64,000 nt of DNA from Fidelibacterota bacterium (lineage in GTDB: Bacteria; Pseudomonadota; Alphaproteobacteria; Rhodospirillales; Rhodospirillaceae). Positions 36,769 through 45,322 of the stretch are shown piece after piece; position 1 is the first letter of the stretch; each line of letters opens with the position of its first letter. The notes under the pieces are model-generated. The model saw only the letters and a list, made by a program, of their open reading frames with translations. It was not told the origin of the DNA and ran no database searches. The stretch lies in assembly GCA_947476895.1 (NCBI GenBank), contig CANJRX010000010.1:1-64000 (forward strand), read 5' to 3'. The translations under genes and the position numbers were made by a program.

Positions 36769-38265
36769 TTAAGCGCCGGTGCGGATTTTATCGAAGGCTT
36801 CGTGCATGGCTTTCGATGCGGCATCGAGCGCCGCGCCCTTATCCTGCGACCACTTGCTGTCTTTCGCCAGCGTCGCCTGCTGTTCCTTCAGCATGCGTTG
36901 GACTTCGGCCGGCTGCGGACCGCCGAGGCCTTTGCTCGATTGCACCATGTTTTCAGCCGACAAAGCTTGGCGGAAGCGCGCTTCGGTCAGCGGAAGTTTG
37001 ACGACCGAAATTTTGAAATCCTTCGCCGCGGTTTCATAAATGCGCTGGGCATCGGTATATTTGATCTCGCTCGGGCGCAGTCTTGCATTGCGGCCGAAGG
37101 TCACGAGTTCTGAGGCGAAGTGGTGGCCCACACGGAAAGGAACTTCACCTTCGCGTTGTAGAATGTCGGCCAGTTCCGTCGTCACCGAATAGTCGGCGTT
37201 CACTTCATCCAGCGCGCGCGCCGGATCAAACTTGAGCTCGCCGATGAACGCGGCCAGCTGATCGCACGCCGAAGCAGCCCCTTTCAAGGCCTGCTCAGAA
37301 TCGTCGCCTTTATAATCGCTCATCCCGGCCGGCGTGTTATGCGCCTTGACGAGATAAGTCACAGTATCACCCACGACCTGACCGGTGATGATGCGCAAAG
37401 ACGTCATGCCGGACGGGTTGCGCTTCTGCGGCATGATGCTGCTGGTTCCGGTCAGCTCGCCTTCTTCCAGGATGATCCATGGCGTCGACATGCGGTACTG
37501 CGCCTGGATGTCTGCGGTGAAGGTGCTGATCGTCACGGCGATGGAGGCGGCGATGGATGCAAGTTCAACGCCTGTGTCGATAGGCGCAATCTGATTAGCG
37601 CCGAAGGAGTTTGTGATAACGCCTTCAAAACCCATCAGCTGTGCAAGGCGGTTGCGATCCACCGGGAAGCTCGATGTGCCGAGTGCGCCCGTACCCATAG
37701 CCGAGCGATTGACGTCGGCGTAGGCCGCCTTCAAACGCTGAGAGTCGCGCTCAAGAGCTTCGCTGTATCCCAGCAGCCAGTGGCCGAAGGAAATTGGCTG
37801 GGCTTGGACGCCGTGCGTATAGGCCGGCACCAGAGCGTCGGGATATTTGGCGGCAAAACCCAGAAGCGACGCGCGGGCTTTATCCAGGCTCAACATGGTT
37901 TTGAGAACTTGTTCACGCTGCGTCAGGCGGCGCGTCACGGCGCCGATTTCCTGGCGGCTGCGACCGGAGTGCAGGCGGGTCACGTCGGGACCGCCTTCTT
38001 CGATCAGCAGCGGTTCGACCTGAAGATAATCGCTGGAGCGCAGCTTTTTATCCGCGTCGGCGCGGATGCCGACTTTTTCCACGGACTCGGCAATGGTCTT
38101 GCCGAGCGGTTTCGGAACGATCTTGGTTTCGACCACCATTACGGTGGCGGCGCGGTTCAGCTCGTTCAGCCAGTAAAAGCCGTCGCGCGCCGGACGGGCT
38201 TGCTGCGCGGCAGCCGGAGTCACCAGCGCCACAATAGCAACGCCCGTCATCAAATACTTAAGCAT
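36769..38265 (-). CDS. Exported argininosuccinate lyase-like protein (498 aa)
   Basis: A fumarase/aspartase superfamily protein most like argininosuccinate lyase, with a signal peptide (about 1-20, cut after TPAAA). The superfamily signature GTSSIMPQKRNP lies near 272-283; RLHSGRSRQEI and HTPAGM-like segments match ASL regions. It is longer than cytosolic ArgH (about 460). An exported ASL is unexpected, because arginine synthesis is cytosolic, so it probably acts on another amino or carboxylic substrate in the periplasm. It is alone on its strand. Confidence 0.8.
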   Translation of the reverse strand: MLKYLMTGVAIVALVTPAAAQQARPARDGFYWLNELNRAATVMVVETKIVPKPLGKTIAESVEKVGIRADADKKLRSSDYLQVEPLLIEEGGPDVTRLHSGRSRQEIGAVTRRLTQREQVLKTMLSLDKARASLLGFAAKYPDALVPAYTHGVQAQPISFGHWLLGYSEALERDSQRLKAAYADVNRSAMGTGALGTSSFPVDRNRLAQLMGFEGVITNSFGANQIAPIDTGVELASIAASIAVTISTFTADIQAQYRMSTPWIILEEGELTGTSSIMPQKRNPSGMTSLRIITGQVVGDTVTYLVKAHNTPAGMSDYKGDDSEQALKGAASACDQLAAFIGELKFDPARALDEVNADYSVTTELADILQREGEVPFRVGHHFASELVTFGRNARLRPSEIKYTDAQRIYETAAKDFKISVVKLPLTEARFRQALSAENMVQSSKGLGGPQPAEVQRMLKEQQATLAKDSKWSQDKGAALDAASKAMHEAFDKIRTGA

Positions 38266-38330
38266 AGAATCCTCCCCTGTTTTTCCCGGGGAAATAGTAG
38301 CCCAGGGGCATTATCGACGCCATACAGGCT

Positions 38331-38357
38331 GGAACTCTGGGGGTTCACGTTGCGTTT
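38331..38357 (+). promoter_or_regulatory. Likely sigma-EcfG (general stress) promoter
   Basis: GGAAC at 38331-38335 and CGTTT at 38353-38357 are 17 bases apart, matching the alphaproteobacterial EcfG promoter pattern. The small basic gene starts 57 bases after the -10 box. This suggests stress and stationary-phase control. Confidence 0.65.
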
Positions 38358-38414
38358 ATTAGGCATCTGCTGCCTTCGCAGTAGCAACATTTATGGTGAA
38401 AGAGGAACCCCAAC

Positions 38415-38669
38415 ATGGCCCGCAAAGTCGTAAAAGTTCAAAGCAACGGTCGCAGCAAAATCGGCATGGTTATGACGGCCTTGGCGGCCGTGAGTGCGTT
38501 CGGTTTGTTCAGAAACCGCAATCGCCGGGCCGGCTTGCTCAGTGGCATTAGCAAGTTGGGAGCCGCTGCTGCCACTGTTATGACCGCGAGCGAAGTGCTG
38601 ATGCCGCAGACGTTCGCCCGCGCCATGGGCCGTCAACAGCGCTCACGTTTTAGCTGGTTGGCACGCTAA
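38415..38669 (+). CDS. Small basic, partly hydrophobic protein under a stress promoter (84 aa)
   Basis: An 84-aa protein: a Lys/Arg-rich start, a hydrophobic stretch (about 15-30), a central RNRNRR cluster, a second hydrophobic stretch (about 42-60) and a basic end. It may be a small membrane or DNA-binding protein. AGAGGA precedes the ATG. The likely EcfG promoter upstream is the best clue to its role in the general stress response. No domain is recognised; a minus-strand frame over it looks spurious. Confidence 0.6.
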   Translation: MARKVVKVQSNGRSKIGMVMTALAAVSAFGLFRNRNRRAGLLSGISKLGAAAATVMTASEVLMPQTFARAMGRQQRSRFSWLAR

Positions 38670-38870
38670 ATCTAGGGCTTCTTAAAAGCACTATTGGGCG
38701 TCGGGACCGAAAAGGTTCCGGCGCCCTCGACTTTTTTGGCACAGCTGTGCCACACAAATACCACACGCTGTCCGCAACTCGACCTTGTTTACCCCGTTAT
38801 ATTTCGTGACAGAGATCAGCAAAGCTACTTGTTGAAAGCCTTAGTCAGAAATAACGAGACGGTTAGTACA

Positions 38871-38984
38871 ATGGAAAGTCTTGATCGTTTTTTTGATGCC
38901 TACGACCGCATGCTGCCGCGCCACTTTGGTGATGTGATGGTCGCAGTTGTTCTGTTCAGCCTGGTAAGCTGGATTGCCCTCTAA
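38871..38984 (+). CDS. Possible single-span membrane microprotein (37 aa)
   Basis: A 37-residue frame: 23 mostly polar residues (MESLDRFFDAYDRMLPRHFG and on), then a membrane helix VMVAVVLFSLVSWIAL at the very end, a tail-anchor layout. The ribosome site is weak. A longer frame from 38694 lacks coherence. The hydrophobic pattern is the only evidence; no function can be given. Confidence 0.4.
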   Translation: MESLDRFFDAYDRMLPRHFGDVMVAVVLFSLVSWIAL

Positions 38985-39075
38985 GGGCTAAGAACACTCA
39001 CCGGCGCGGTGCTCAAAGCACCAGCCTCGCGCGCACCACAGATGCTTCGCGCAATCTCCCGCACATAAAATCTGC

Positions 39076-40131
39076 TTAGAGGATGCGGTTAAACCACAGC
39101 ATCGAGAGTGCTACGGAAATGAGCGCCAAGGCCGCCGCGACCGCCGAGAACCCAGCCGTGATTTCGGTCTTGGTTTTTTCCAAGATGAGCTGCGCGTTCA
39201 TGGCCTCGTAGATCTTTTTCAACTCCGAGGCATTGCCGGCGCGGAAGTACTGGCCGCGTGTCAGATCGGCGATGGTCTGCAGGGTGTCTTCGTCCAGTTG
39301 CACGCGCATCGAACGGCCCTCGTAGCCGAGGTTGATGCCTTCGGTGGAACCGACGCCGACGGTGTAAACGCGCACGCCATGATCAGCCGCGATGTGCGCG
39401 GCTTCCATAGGATCCGGACCGGTGGTGGTTTGGCCGTCGGTCAAAAGGATGACAACCGCCGACTGGAATGAGCCAGGCGGTAAGATCTTCTTCTCGGCTT
39501 CCGGCTTGGTGGCGGCTTGCTCATCCAGGGATTGACCACGGCTGCCGCCGCGCATGCCGCGCCGGAAGTCGGGCTGCTGGACTTCGAAATTCTCGCCGGG
39601 GAACAACGTTTGCAGCGAGACCAAAAGGCCACTGCCGATGGCTGTGCCGCGCTGGGTCTGGAAGCGGTCGATGGCTTCGTTCAACTCTTCACGGTTGTTG
39701 GTGGGCGCTTGCACAAGCAGGGCCGACGCGGCGAAAGCAACGATGCCGATTTTTGTATCGGCGGGCTGTTCAGCGATGAAGGCCTTAGCGGCGGCCTGCG
39801 AAGCCACCATGCGGTTCGGCTCGACGTCTTCGGCGCGCATGCTGCCCGAGACGTCCATGGCCAGAATCACGGTCGAGCGTTGCGAGGGCAATGTCACCAC
39901 AGCGGCGGGACGCGCGATGGCCGCGATCATGACCGTCAGTGACGCGAGGAACAGGATTGGCGGTACGTGGCGGCGAAAGCCGGCGCCTACGCCCATAGCG
40001 TCTTTCACCATGGCGAGGCTGGCATAGCGCACGGAGGCTTTTTTCTTCCGCCGCAGCATGAGGAGATACAGTCCGATCAGGACCGGAACCGCCAGGAGCA
40101 GCCAGAGAAGGTGGGGCCAAAGGAATGTCAT
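39076..40131 (-). CDS. BatA-like VWA-domain membrane protein (351 aa)
   Basis: A protein with two N-terminal membrane helices (about 7-26 and 57-76), a von Willebrand A domain with the metal site DVSGS near 93 and a late TDGQT, and a C-terminal helix (about 325-347). It matches the BatA family of the MoxR-DUF58-VWA systems, thought to help fold or assemble envelope proteins. It overlaps the DUF58 gene by four bases. In Bat clusters a second VWA and a TPR protein are common; neither is seen here. Confidence 0.9.
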   Translation of the reverse strand: MTFLWPHLLWLLLAVPVLIGLYLLMLRRKKKASVRYASLAMVKDAMGVGAGFRRHVPPILFLASLTVMIAAIARPAAVVTLPSQRSTVILAMDVSGSMRAEDVEPNRMVASQAAAKAFIAEQPADTKIGIVAFAASALLVQAPTNNREELNEAIDRFQTQRGTAIGSGLLVSLQTLFPGENFEVQQPDFRRGMRGGSRGQSLDEQAATKPEAEKKILPPGSFQSAVVILLTDGQTTTGPDPMEAAHIAADHGVRVYTVGVGSTEGINLGYEGRSMRVQLDEDTLQTIADLTRGQYFRAGNASELKKIYEAMNAQLILEKTKTEITAGFSAVAAALALISVALSMLWFNRIL

Positions 40132-41093
40132 GCGCGTATTTCCGAATTTCGGGCTTGAATGTGGCTGGGCATACCGCCGCCGGCGGCGATTTGACTGCGA
40201 CGTTTGCGTAAGTCGGCAAAACGTAAAATGACATCGACCAGATCGTCGCTGGTGGAAAGCTCTAAAGCGTCCACACCGGCCTTGCTAAAGGAAGTTCTGA
40301 GAGCCTCTTCGCTCTTCTCGGCGAGTTCCGCAAAGCGACGGCGGAAGCCGCTGTCGTGGGTATCGACAAAAATCTGTTCGCCGGTTTCCGCATCTTGCAT
40401 GACGAGGAGACCAAGATCCGGCAAATCCATTTCAAGCTGATCGAACAGGCGCACGGCCAACACTTCGTGGCGCATGACCAGATGTCCAAGCGCTTCCGTC
40501 CAACCGGGCGAGCTGATGAAATCCGAGACCACAAACACAATCGAGCGGCGCTTAATGAGCTGCAGCGACGTTTTCAGGAAATCGCCCAGATTGGTTTCGG
40601 GCGCCTGCGTCAGTTCAGGGCGCGCGTTCAAGCTTTCAAGGATGTGCAGCACATGGCGGCGTCCGGTCTGCGCCGGGATCATGGCGTCAATCGCACCGTT
40701 GGCGCCGCCGCTGTAGAGGAGTGCCCCCACGCGGTTGCCGTGACGCGTGAGCAGGCGGGCAATCACGCCGACAAAGTCCCGCAAGACTTCGCGCTTTTTA
40801 ATGGCTTCGGAACCGAAATCCACCGACGGGCTGATATCGAGCAGGAACCAGGCCGTGACTTCGCGGTCTTCGTTGTATTGGCGCACATAAGGTGTTTGCA
40901 GGCGTGCGGTTACGTTCCAATCGATATGGCGCACGTCGTCGTGATGCTGGTACTCGCGCAAACCCGCGAGGTCCAGACCGATGCCCCTAAACAATGTGCG
41001 GTAGTCGCCATGAAGCGCACCGTCCAGCTTCTTAAGGACGGTCCACTCTAAGCGGCGAAGCGCGGCCTCAGACGTGCGCGGCGACTTTGACAT
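40128..41093 (-). CDS. DUF58 domain protein (321 aa)
   Basis: A cytosolic protein that works with MoxR ATPases. The DUF58 core is seen: REYQHHDDVRHIDWNVTAR near 48-66 and VTAWFLLDISPSV near 80, the latter resembling the metal-binding site of VWA domains. Length is normal. It overlaps moxR by 26 bases and the BatA-like gene by four, so the three are translationally coupled. The target of this system is unknown. Confidence 0.92.
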   Translation of the reverse strand: MSKSPRTSEAALRRLEWTVLKKLDGALHGDYRTLFRGIGLDLAGLREYQHHDDVRHIDWNVTARLQTPYVRQYNEDREVTAWFLLDISPSVDFGSEAIKKREVLRDFVGVIARLLTRHGNRVGALLYSGGANGAIDAMIPAQTGRRHVLHILESLNARPELTQAPETNLGDFLKTSLQLIKRRSIVFVVSDFISSPGWTEALGHLVMRHEVLAVRLFDQLEMDLPDLGLLVMQDAETGEQIFVDTHDSGFRRRFAELAEKSEEALRTSFSKAGVDALELSTSDDLVDVILRFADLRKRRSQIAAGGGMPSHIQARNSEIRA

Positions 41094-42084
41094 GTGTTTC
41101 CAAGGGCTTTTCAGGAGCAGGAATATGCGACATCACGCGGCGCATGACTTCGTCGGCGCTGACGCCGTCCGACAGTGCTTCGTAAGACAGCACGATGCGG
41201 TGACGGAACACGTCGCCGACGAGGTCGGTCACGTCTTCGGGCAGCACGTAAGAACGGCCGCGCAAATATGACAGCGCGCGTGCGCCTTCGATCAGGTGGA
41301 TCGGTGCGCGTGGGGAAGCGCCGAATTGCAGATAACGCGCCACATCCGGGATGCCGTACTTTTCAGGGTTACGCGAAGCAGCCGCCAACTTGACCGCGTA
41401 TTGGATCAGCGACGGATCGACGTAGGCCATCTGGCATTCTTTCTGGAGTGCCAGCAGCTGTTCCGTGGTGCAGACGGATGAAACAGCGTGCGCGACGCCG
41501 GTGACGCGGCCGACGATCACGAACTCTTCTTCTTCCGTGGGGTAGCCGACAATCACCTTCATCATAAAACGGTCGACCTGGGCTTCCGGCAGCGGATAGG
41601 TGCCTTCGGTCTCAATGGGGTTCTGCGTCGCCATGACCAGGAAGGGTGCCGGCACTTTGTGCGTCTCGCCGGCGATGGTGACTTGGCGCTCTTGCATGAC
41701 TTCCAGCAACGCGCTTTGCACCTTGGCGGGCGCGCGGTTGATTTCGTCGGCCAGCAGCAGGTTGGTGAACACCGGTCCCAGCGACGTCGCAAATTCGCCG
41801 GTCTTCTGGTTGTAGATGCGTGTGCCGACAAGATCGGCCGGCACCAGATCGGGCGTGAACTGAATGCGCTTGAACTGACCACGGATAGTTTTTGCAAGCG
41901 TGTTGACTGTCAGGGTTTTGGCGAGGCCGGGCACACCTTCCACCAACAGATGCCCTTCGGCCAAAATTGCCACCAACACACGTTCGAGGAAGTGATCCTG
42001 GCCGACAATGACCTTTTTCACTTCGTAAAGGACGCGCTGCATCAAGGTGGCAACTTCGGCGCCTTGGGGTGCTGTATCGGTCAT
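41068..42084 (-). CDS. MoxR-family AAA+ ATPase (338 aa)
   Basis: A chaperone-like AAA+ ATPase. Walker A is GVPGLAKT near 54, Walker B is LLLADEINRAP near 118, sensor 1 is MATQNP near 155, and the C-terminal lid domain follows. It leads the three-gene unit with DUF58 and the VWA protein; such units mature metal enzymes or envelope complexes. The serine protease gene 48 bases upstream on the same strand may belong to the same transcript. Confidence 0.93.
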   Translation of the reverse strand: MTDTAPQGAEVATLMQRVLYEVKKVIVGQDHFLERVLVAILAEGHLLVEGVPGLAKTLTVNTLAKTIRGQFKRIQFTPDLVPADLVGTRIYNQKTGEFATSLGPVFTNLLLADEINRAPAKVQSALLEVMQERQVTIAGETHKVPAPFLVMATQNPIETEGTYPLPEAQVDRFMMKVIVGYPTEEEEFVIVGRVTGVAHAVSSVCTTEQLLALQKECQMAYVDPSLIQYAVKLAAASRNPEKYGIPDVARYLQFGASPRAPIHLIEGARALSYLRGRSYVLPEDVTDLVGDVFRHRIVLSYEALSDGVSADEVMRRVMSHIPAPEKPLETHVKVAAHV

Positions 42085-42132
42085 GGGATTCCGTTGTGTT
42101 TGAGTTTGGTTAAACGCGTGACGGCAGTAGAA

Positions 42133-43053
42133 TTAGAAGGGCGAGAGCCCCGCTGCGGAAGCGGCGTTCTCGATGGGGACGGCAAAACCGATGCCGATGA
42201 AAACGCGTTGCTCGGTGGGATTGAGAATGGCCGTGACGATGCCGACGACTTCACCCTTCGCCGTCACCAGCGGTCCACCCGAATTGCCGGGATTGGCCGC
42301 AGCGTCGAACTGAATGAGGTTTGTGAGCGTCTTTTTGCCCTTGGGGTTCAGGTAGTCGCGGCGCATGCCCGAAACGATGCCCGAAGACACCGACGGGCCG
42401 ATGCCGAAGGGGTGGCCCACGGCGATCACTTCGTCGCCCGGGCGCAGGCCGCGTGTGGACGCAAGCGTGGCGGGTTTCAGATCGTCGGGGACCGCATCTG
42501 TCTTCAGCACGGCCAGATCATCTTCCGGCTGGACCGAGACGACGTGGGCATCGGATTTGGTGCCGTCGAAGAAGGTCACCGAAATACGCTCGGCGCCCGC
42601 AACGACGTGGATGTTGGTTAGGATGGTGCCGGACTCTTCAATCACGACGCCGGTGCCGACGGCCTTTTCGGTATCTTCGCTGTCTTCCAAGCCCACCTGA
42701 TTCACGCGCACCACCGAGGGACGAATGATGTCGTAAGCCACGGACGCGCGTGACGGCGCCATGGGTTGTTTCTCGAGGGTATGAAGCACGGCGGAATCGA
42801 TATCGCGCTGCGTGAGTTTGCGCGGCAAGGTGTACTGGTTATACCCGGCGACAATGGCCAGAGTCAGAAGCACGCTGCCGACGATCGACAGCGGCCGGCT
42901 ATAGCGCGAGGTAAAGCGGCGGAAAGCGACAACGACACGCGGCGGCGGTGCCGGCGGCTCAATGGGTTCTTCGATGGCAGCCTGTGCGGCGCGGCCGATC
43001 TGGGCATAAGGGCCCATTCTGCGGGATTGGCTGTAGAGCGTGACGCGCTTCAT
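42133..43053 (-). CDS. Membrane-anchored S1C serine protease without PDZ domain (306 aa)
   Basis: A trypsin-like protease of the HtrA/Deg type. A cytosolic, Pro-rich N-terminus (about 1-52) is followed by one membrane helix (about 53-72) and a periplasmic protease domain with His near 147 (TNIHVV), Asp near 179 (DDLAVL) and Ser near 258 (GNSGGPL). It ends soon after the protease fold, so it has no PDZ domain. GGGGAG lies before the ATG. It precedes moxR on the same strand and could process proteins handled by that system. Confidence 0.88.
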   Translation of the reverse strand: MKRVTLYSQSRRMGPYAQIGRAAQAAIEEPIEPPAPPPRVVVAFRRFTSRYSRPLSIVGSVLLTLAIVAGYNQYTLPRKLTQRDIDSAVLHTLEKQPMAPSRASVAYDIIRPSVVRVNQVGLEDSEDTEKAVGTGVVIEESGTILTNIHVVAGAERISVTFFDGTKSDAHVVSVQPEDDLAVLKTDAVPDDLKPATLASTRGLRPGDEVIAVGHPFGIGPSVSSGIVSGMRRDYLNPKGKKTLTNLIQFDAAANPGNSGGPLVTAKGEVVGIVTAILNPTEQRVFIGIGFAVPIENAASAAGLSPF

Positions 43054-43315
43054 GGTGGCGACTCCCCGCCGGTAAATCAGCGCAGTTTTGAACTTGAAGT
43101 CCTCCCCAGGACTAAAAACCTGAGCTTCAAATCCCCCGCACTGAACCTGAAGCGTAGTCCAAATTTCTAGGATTCACAAAGCGCTTTCCGACGCCCGTTC
43201 CTTACGTAAACGACAGTTTAAACAGGACAAATCGCACCGGTGTTACCGCGTGTTACACGGGTAGGCATCCGCTGTAATGCGCCAAGAACTTGCGTTATGG
43301 CGGTTCTTCAAGCGG

Positions 43316-44320
43316 TTACGGGTGCTTCGTCGCGGGGGCAGGGTTCTTCAGCCCAAACCAGCCGCCAATAGCCAGCCCAATGGCTGTCCACACAAGTTCG
43401 CGACCACGGCGCAATAAAGCGACTGTAAGCCCGATTTCGGACGATCCGGTCAGGGCCTGGCCGATCAAGGTGATGGCGCCGTCCTGGACCCCTAGATGTC
43501 CCGGCACAAAGAAGGTCGCGGCGCGGACCAGCACGATGGTGGCTTCGACCATCCAGGCGTCGGCCATGGAAATGGGATGGCCTAGGAACCAGAAAATCAA
43601 AAACATCTCGACCGCGCCGCAGAACCAATTGACGAAGGCAAACACGAACGAGGTTGCGAACCGCCCCGGCGTGTGGCGGACGAAGGTGAACAGGTGCTCT
43701 TCCACATCCCGCATGGCTTGAAGCCCGCGTCCCAAACGGTCGGCCCAGCGGCTTTGGCCGAGGCGTTGCTGAAGAATGGCCAGCGCACGCATGTGGAGTG
43801 CGGCGAACACCATCAGCATAAACGCCGTGATGACGAGGGCGGAAATCAACAGGGCTTTTTCCAGTACCGGCGAAAGAACCCCCCGATTGGAAATGAGGAC
43901 CGCGCCTATAAGCACAAAAGGCGCCATGGCCAGGCTGTTGACGGTCTGAATCAGAAGCAGAGACGCGGTGCCCTCGCGGTACGAAACGTCGTAATGGCGT
44001 TTCAGCAGCAGCGCTTTGAAAGGCTCGCCGCCGAGCGAGCCGAAAGGTGTCACGACGTTGAGGGCCTCGCCGACCAATTGCACCAACAGCAATCGCCAGG
44101 CCCACAGCGCATTGACGACAATGCTGCGGAACATCAAAAGCCATGAGGCTACATCCGCGAAGAAGCCAATCGAGAAGGCCAGCACGATAGCAACCGCGCC
44201 AAACCAGCCAATGACGGAGATGTTCTCTTGAACGGCCTCTAGATCGACATCGGCGAGCAGCCAAACGAAAAGCGCCAGTCCCCCGCCAAGGGTGACGAGC
44301 TTAAATAGCTTCGCGAGCAT
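43316..44320 (-). CDS. hpnL: Hopanoid-associated membrane protein HpnL (334 aa)
   Basis: An integral membrane protein with about eight helices, related to the lysylphosphatidylglycerol synthase-type transmembrane family (UPF0104). Features include the GEALNVVTPFGSLGGEP segment near 85 and RAATFFVPGHLGVQDG near 270. It is last in the radical SAM-hpnJ-hpnI-epimerase-hpnL run, 3 bases after the epimerase gene. It is presumed to move hopanoid intermediates across the inner membrane; this role is not proven. Confidence 0.88.
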   Translation of the reverse strand: MLAKLFKLVTLGGGLALFVWLLADVDLEAVQENISVIGWFGAVAIVLAFSIGFFADVASWLLMFRSIVVNALWAWRLLLVQLVGEALNVVTPFGSLGGEPFKALLLKRHYDVSYREGTASLLLIQTVNSLAMAPFVLIGAVLISNRGVLSPVLEKALLISALVITAFMLMVFAALHMRALAILQQRLGQSRWADRLGRGLQAMRDVEEHLFTFVRHTPGRFATSFVFAFVNWFCGAVEMFLIFWFLGHPISMADAWMVEATIVLVRAATFFVPGHLGVQDGAITLIGQALTGSSEIGLTVALLRRGRELVWTAIGLAIGGWFGLKNPAPATKHP

Positions 44321-44323
44321 TGA

Positions 44324-45322
44324 TTACGCCGCCGCGCCGGAACCGGCGACGGGCTTGGTCTTTTCCTGCGGCACCCAGGCGAGGGTCGCGTGCAGGCCTT
44401 CGCGCAATTCAACGCGCGGATTGAAATTGAGCAGAGCAACGGCGCGGTCCATGGTGGTGACCGAGCGGCGGATGTCGCCGGCGCGGGCCGGTTCATGACG
44501 CACAGGCGACGCCGAGCCCGCGAGTTCCAGAATGGTATGAGTCAGCGCGTTGATGGTGACTTCAACGCCGGTGCCAATGTTGATGATGGCGTTGTTGCCG
44601 GCATCGCTCAGAAGCGCGCGCACCACGGCTTCGGCGACATCGGTGACGTAAACGAAATCGCGTGTCTGATTGCCGTCATCGAAAATGGTGATGGGCTGGC
44701 CGGTGACAGCACGCTCGAGGAAAATCGAGATGACGCCGGAATACCAGCTTTTAGGGTCTTGGCGCGGGCCGAAGACATTCATAAAGCGCAAAGCAGTGAA
44801 CGTCAGGCCGTAAAGGCGCGCGTAATAATCCAGGTAAAACTCGGCTGCCAGCTTGTCGATGCCGTAAGGCGACGTGGGGCGTGCGCGGGACTCTTCAGAT
44901 ACCGGCACCGGTGCGTCGTCGTCGTAGACCGCCGAGCTGGAAGCAAAGAACACTTTCGCGACCTTGTTGTGGCGCGCGTATTCGAGAATGCGGGCCGTCC
45001 CGGCCAGGTTGGTCTGAATGTCGCCCACCGGATCGTCCATGGAAATCGGCACAGCGGTTTGTGCTGCGAAATGCGCGATGCGCTCGATGCGGCCGAAGCG
45101 GCGTACCATGCCGGCGAACGCCGCCGTCAGATCGGTGGTGATATCGGCATCGACGAAATTGAAGCGCGGATGGTCAATCCACTGCTCGATGTTCGTAAGG
45201 TAGCCGGTGGAAAGGTTATCCAAAACCGAGACGCGGTAGCCCGCATGCATCAACAGGTCGACGGTGTGGCTGCCGATAAAGCCGGCGCCGCCGGTGACAA
45301 GGATGTGGGCTTTCGTGTTCAT
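44324..45322 (-). CDS. NAD-dependent sugar epimerase in the hpnI operon (332 aa)
   Basis: An extended SDR epimerase of the UDP-glucose/UDP-GlcNAc 4-epimerase type. The NAD motif is VTGGAGFIGSHTVDLL, followed by FASSSAVYDDD, the catalytic YGIDK near 151, and NVFGPRQDP near 186. It overlaps hpnI by four bases and lies before hpnL. It is not hpnA, which is elsewhere in the window. It could make or interconvert the UDP-sugar donor that HpnI uses, or modify the sugar ring. Confidence 0.88.
   Translation of the reverse strand: MNTKAHILVTGGAGFIGSHTVDLLMHAGYRVSVLDNLSTGYLTNIEQWIDHPRFNFVDADITTDLTAAFAGMVRRFGRIERIAHFAAQTAVPISMDDPVGDIQTNLAGTARILEYARHNKVAKVFFASSSAVYDDDAPVPVSEESRARPTSPYGIDKLAAEFYLDYYARLYGLTFTALRFMNVFGPRQDPKSWYSGVISIFLERAVTGQPITIFDDGNQTRDFVYVTDVAEAVVRALLSDAGNNAIINIGTGVEVTINALTHTILELAGSASPVRHEPARAGDIRRSVTTMDRAVALLNFNPRVELREGLHATLAWVPQEKTKPVAGSGAAA

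Noticed and set aside
37339-38433. A 364-codon plus-strand frame
   Set aside because: Antisense to the exported lyase-like gene; no recognisable motif.
41488-42621. A 377-codon open frame on the plus strand
   Set aside because: It is antisense to the MoxR ATPase and protease genes, which have intact motifs; its translation is low in complexity and lacks any domain. Long antisense frames are expected at this GC content.
43099-43114. Small inverted repeat AGTCCT-CCCC-AGGACT before the membrane protease gene
   Set aside because: It is short, has no T-run in the right direction, and could be chance in a 262-base gap; no other evidence of regulation.
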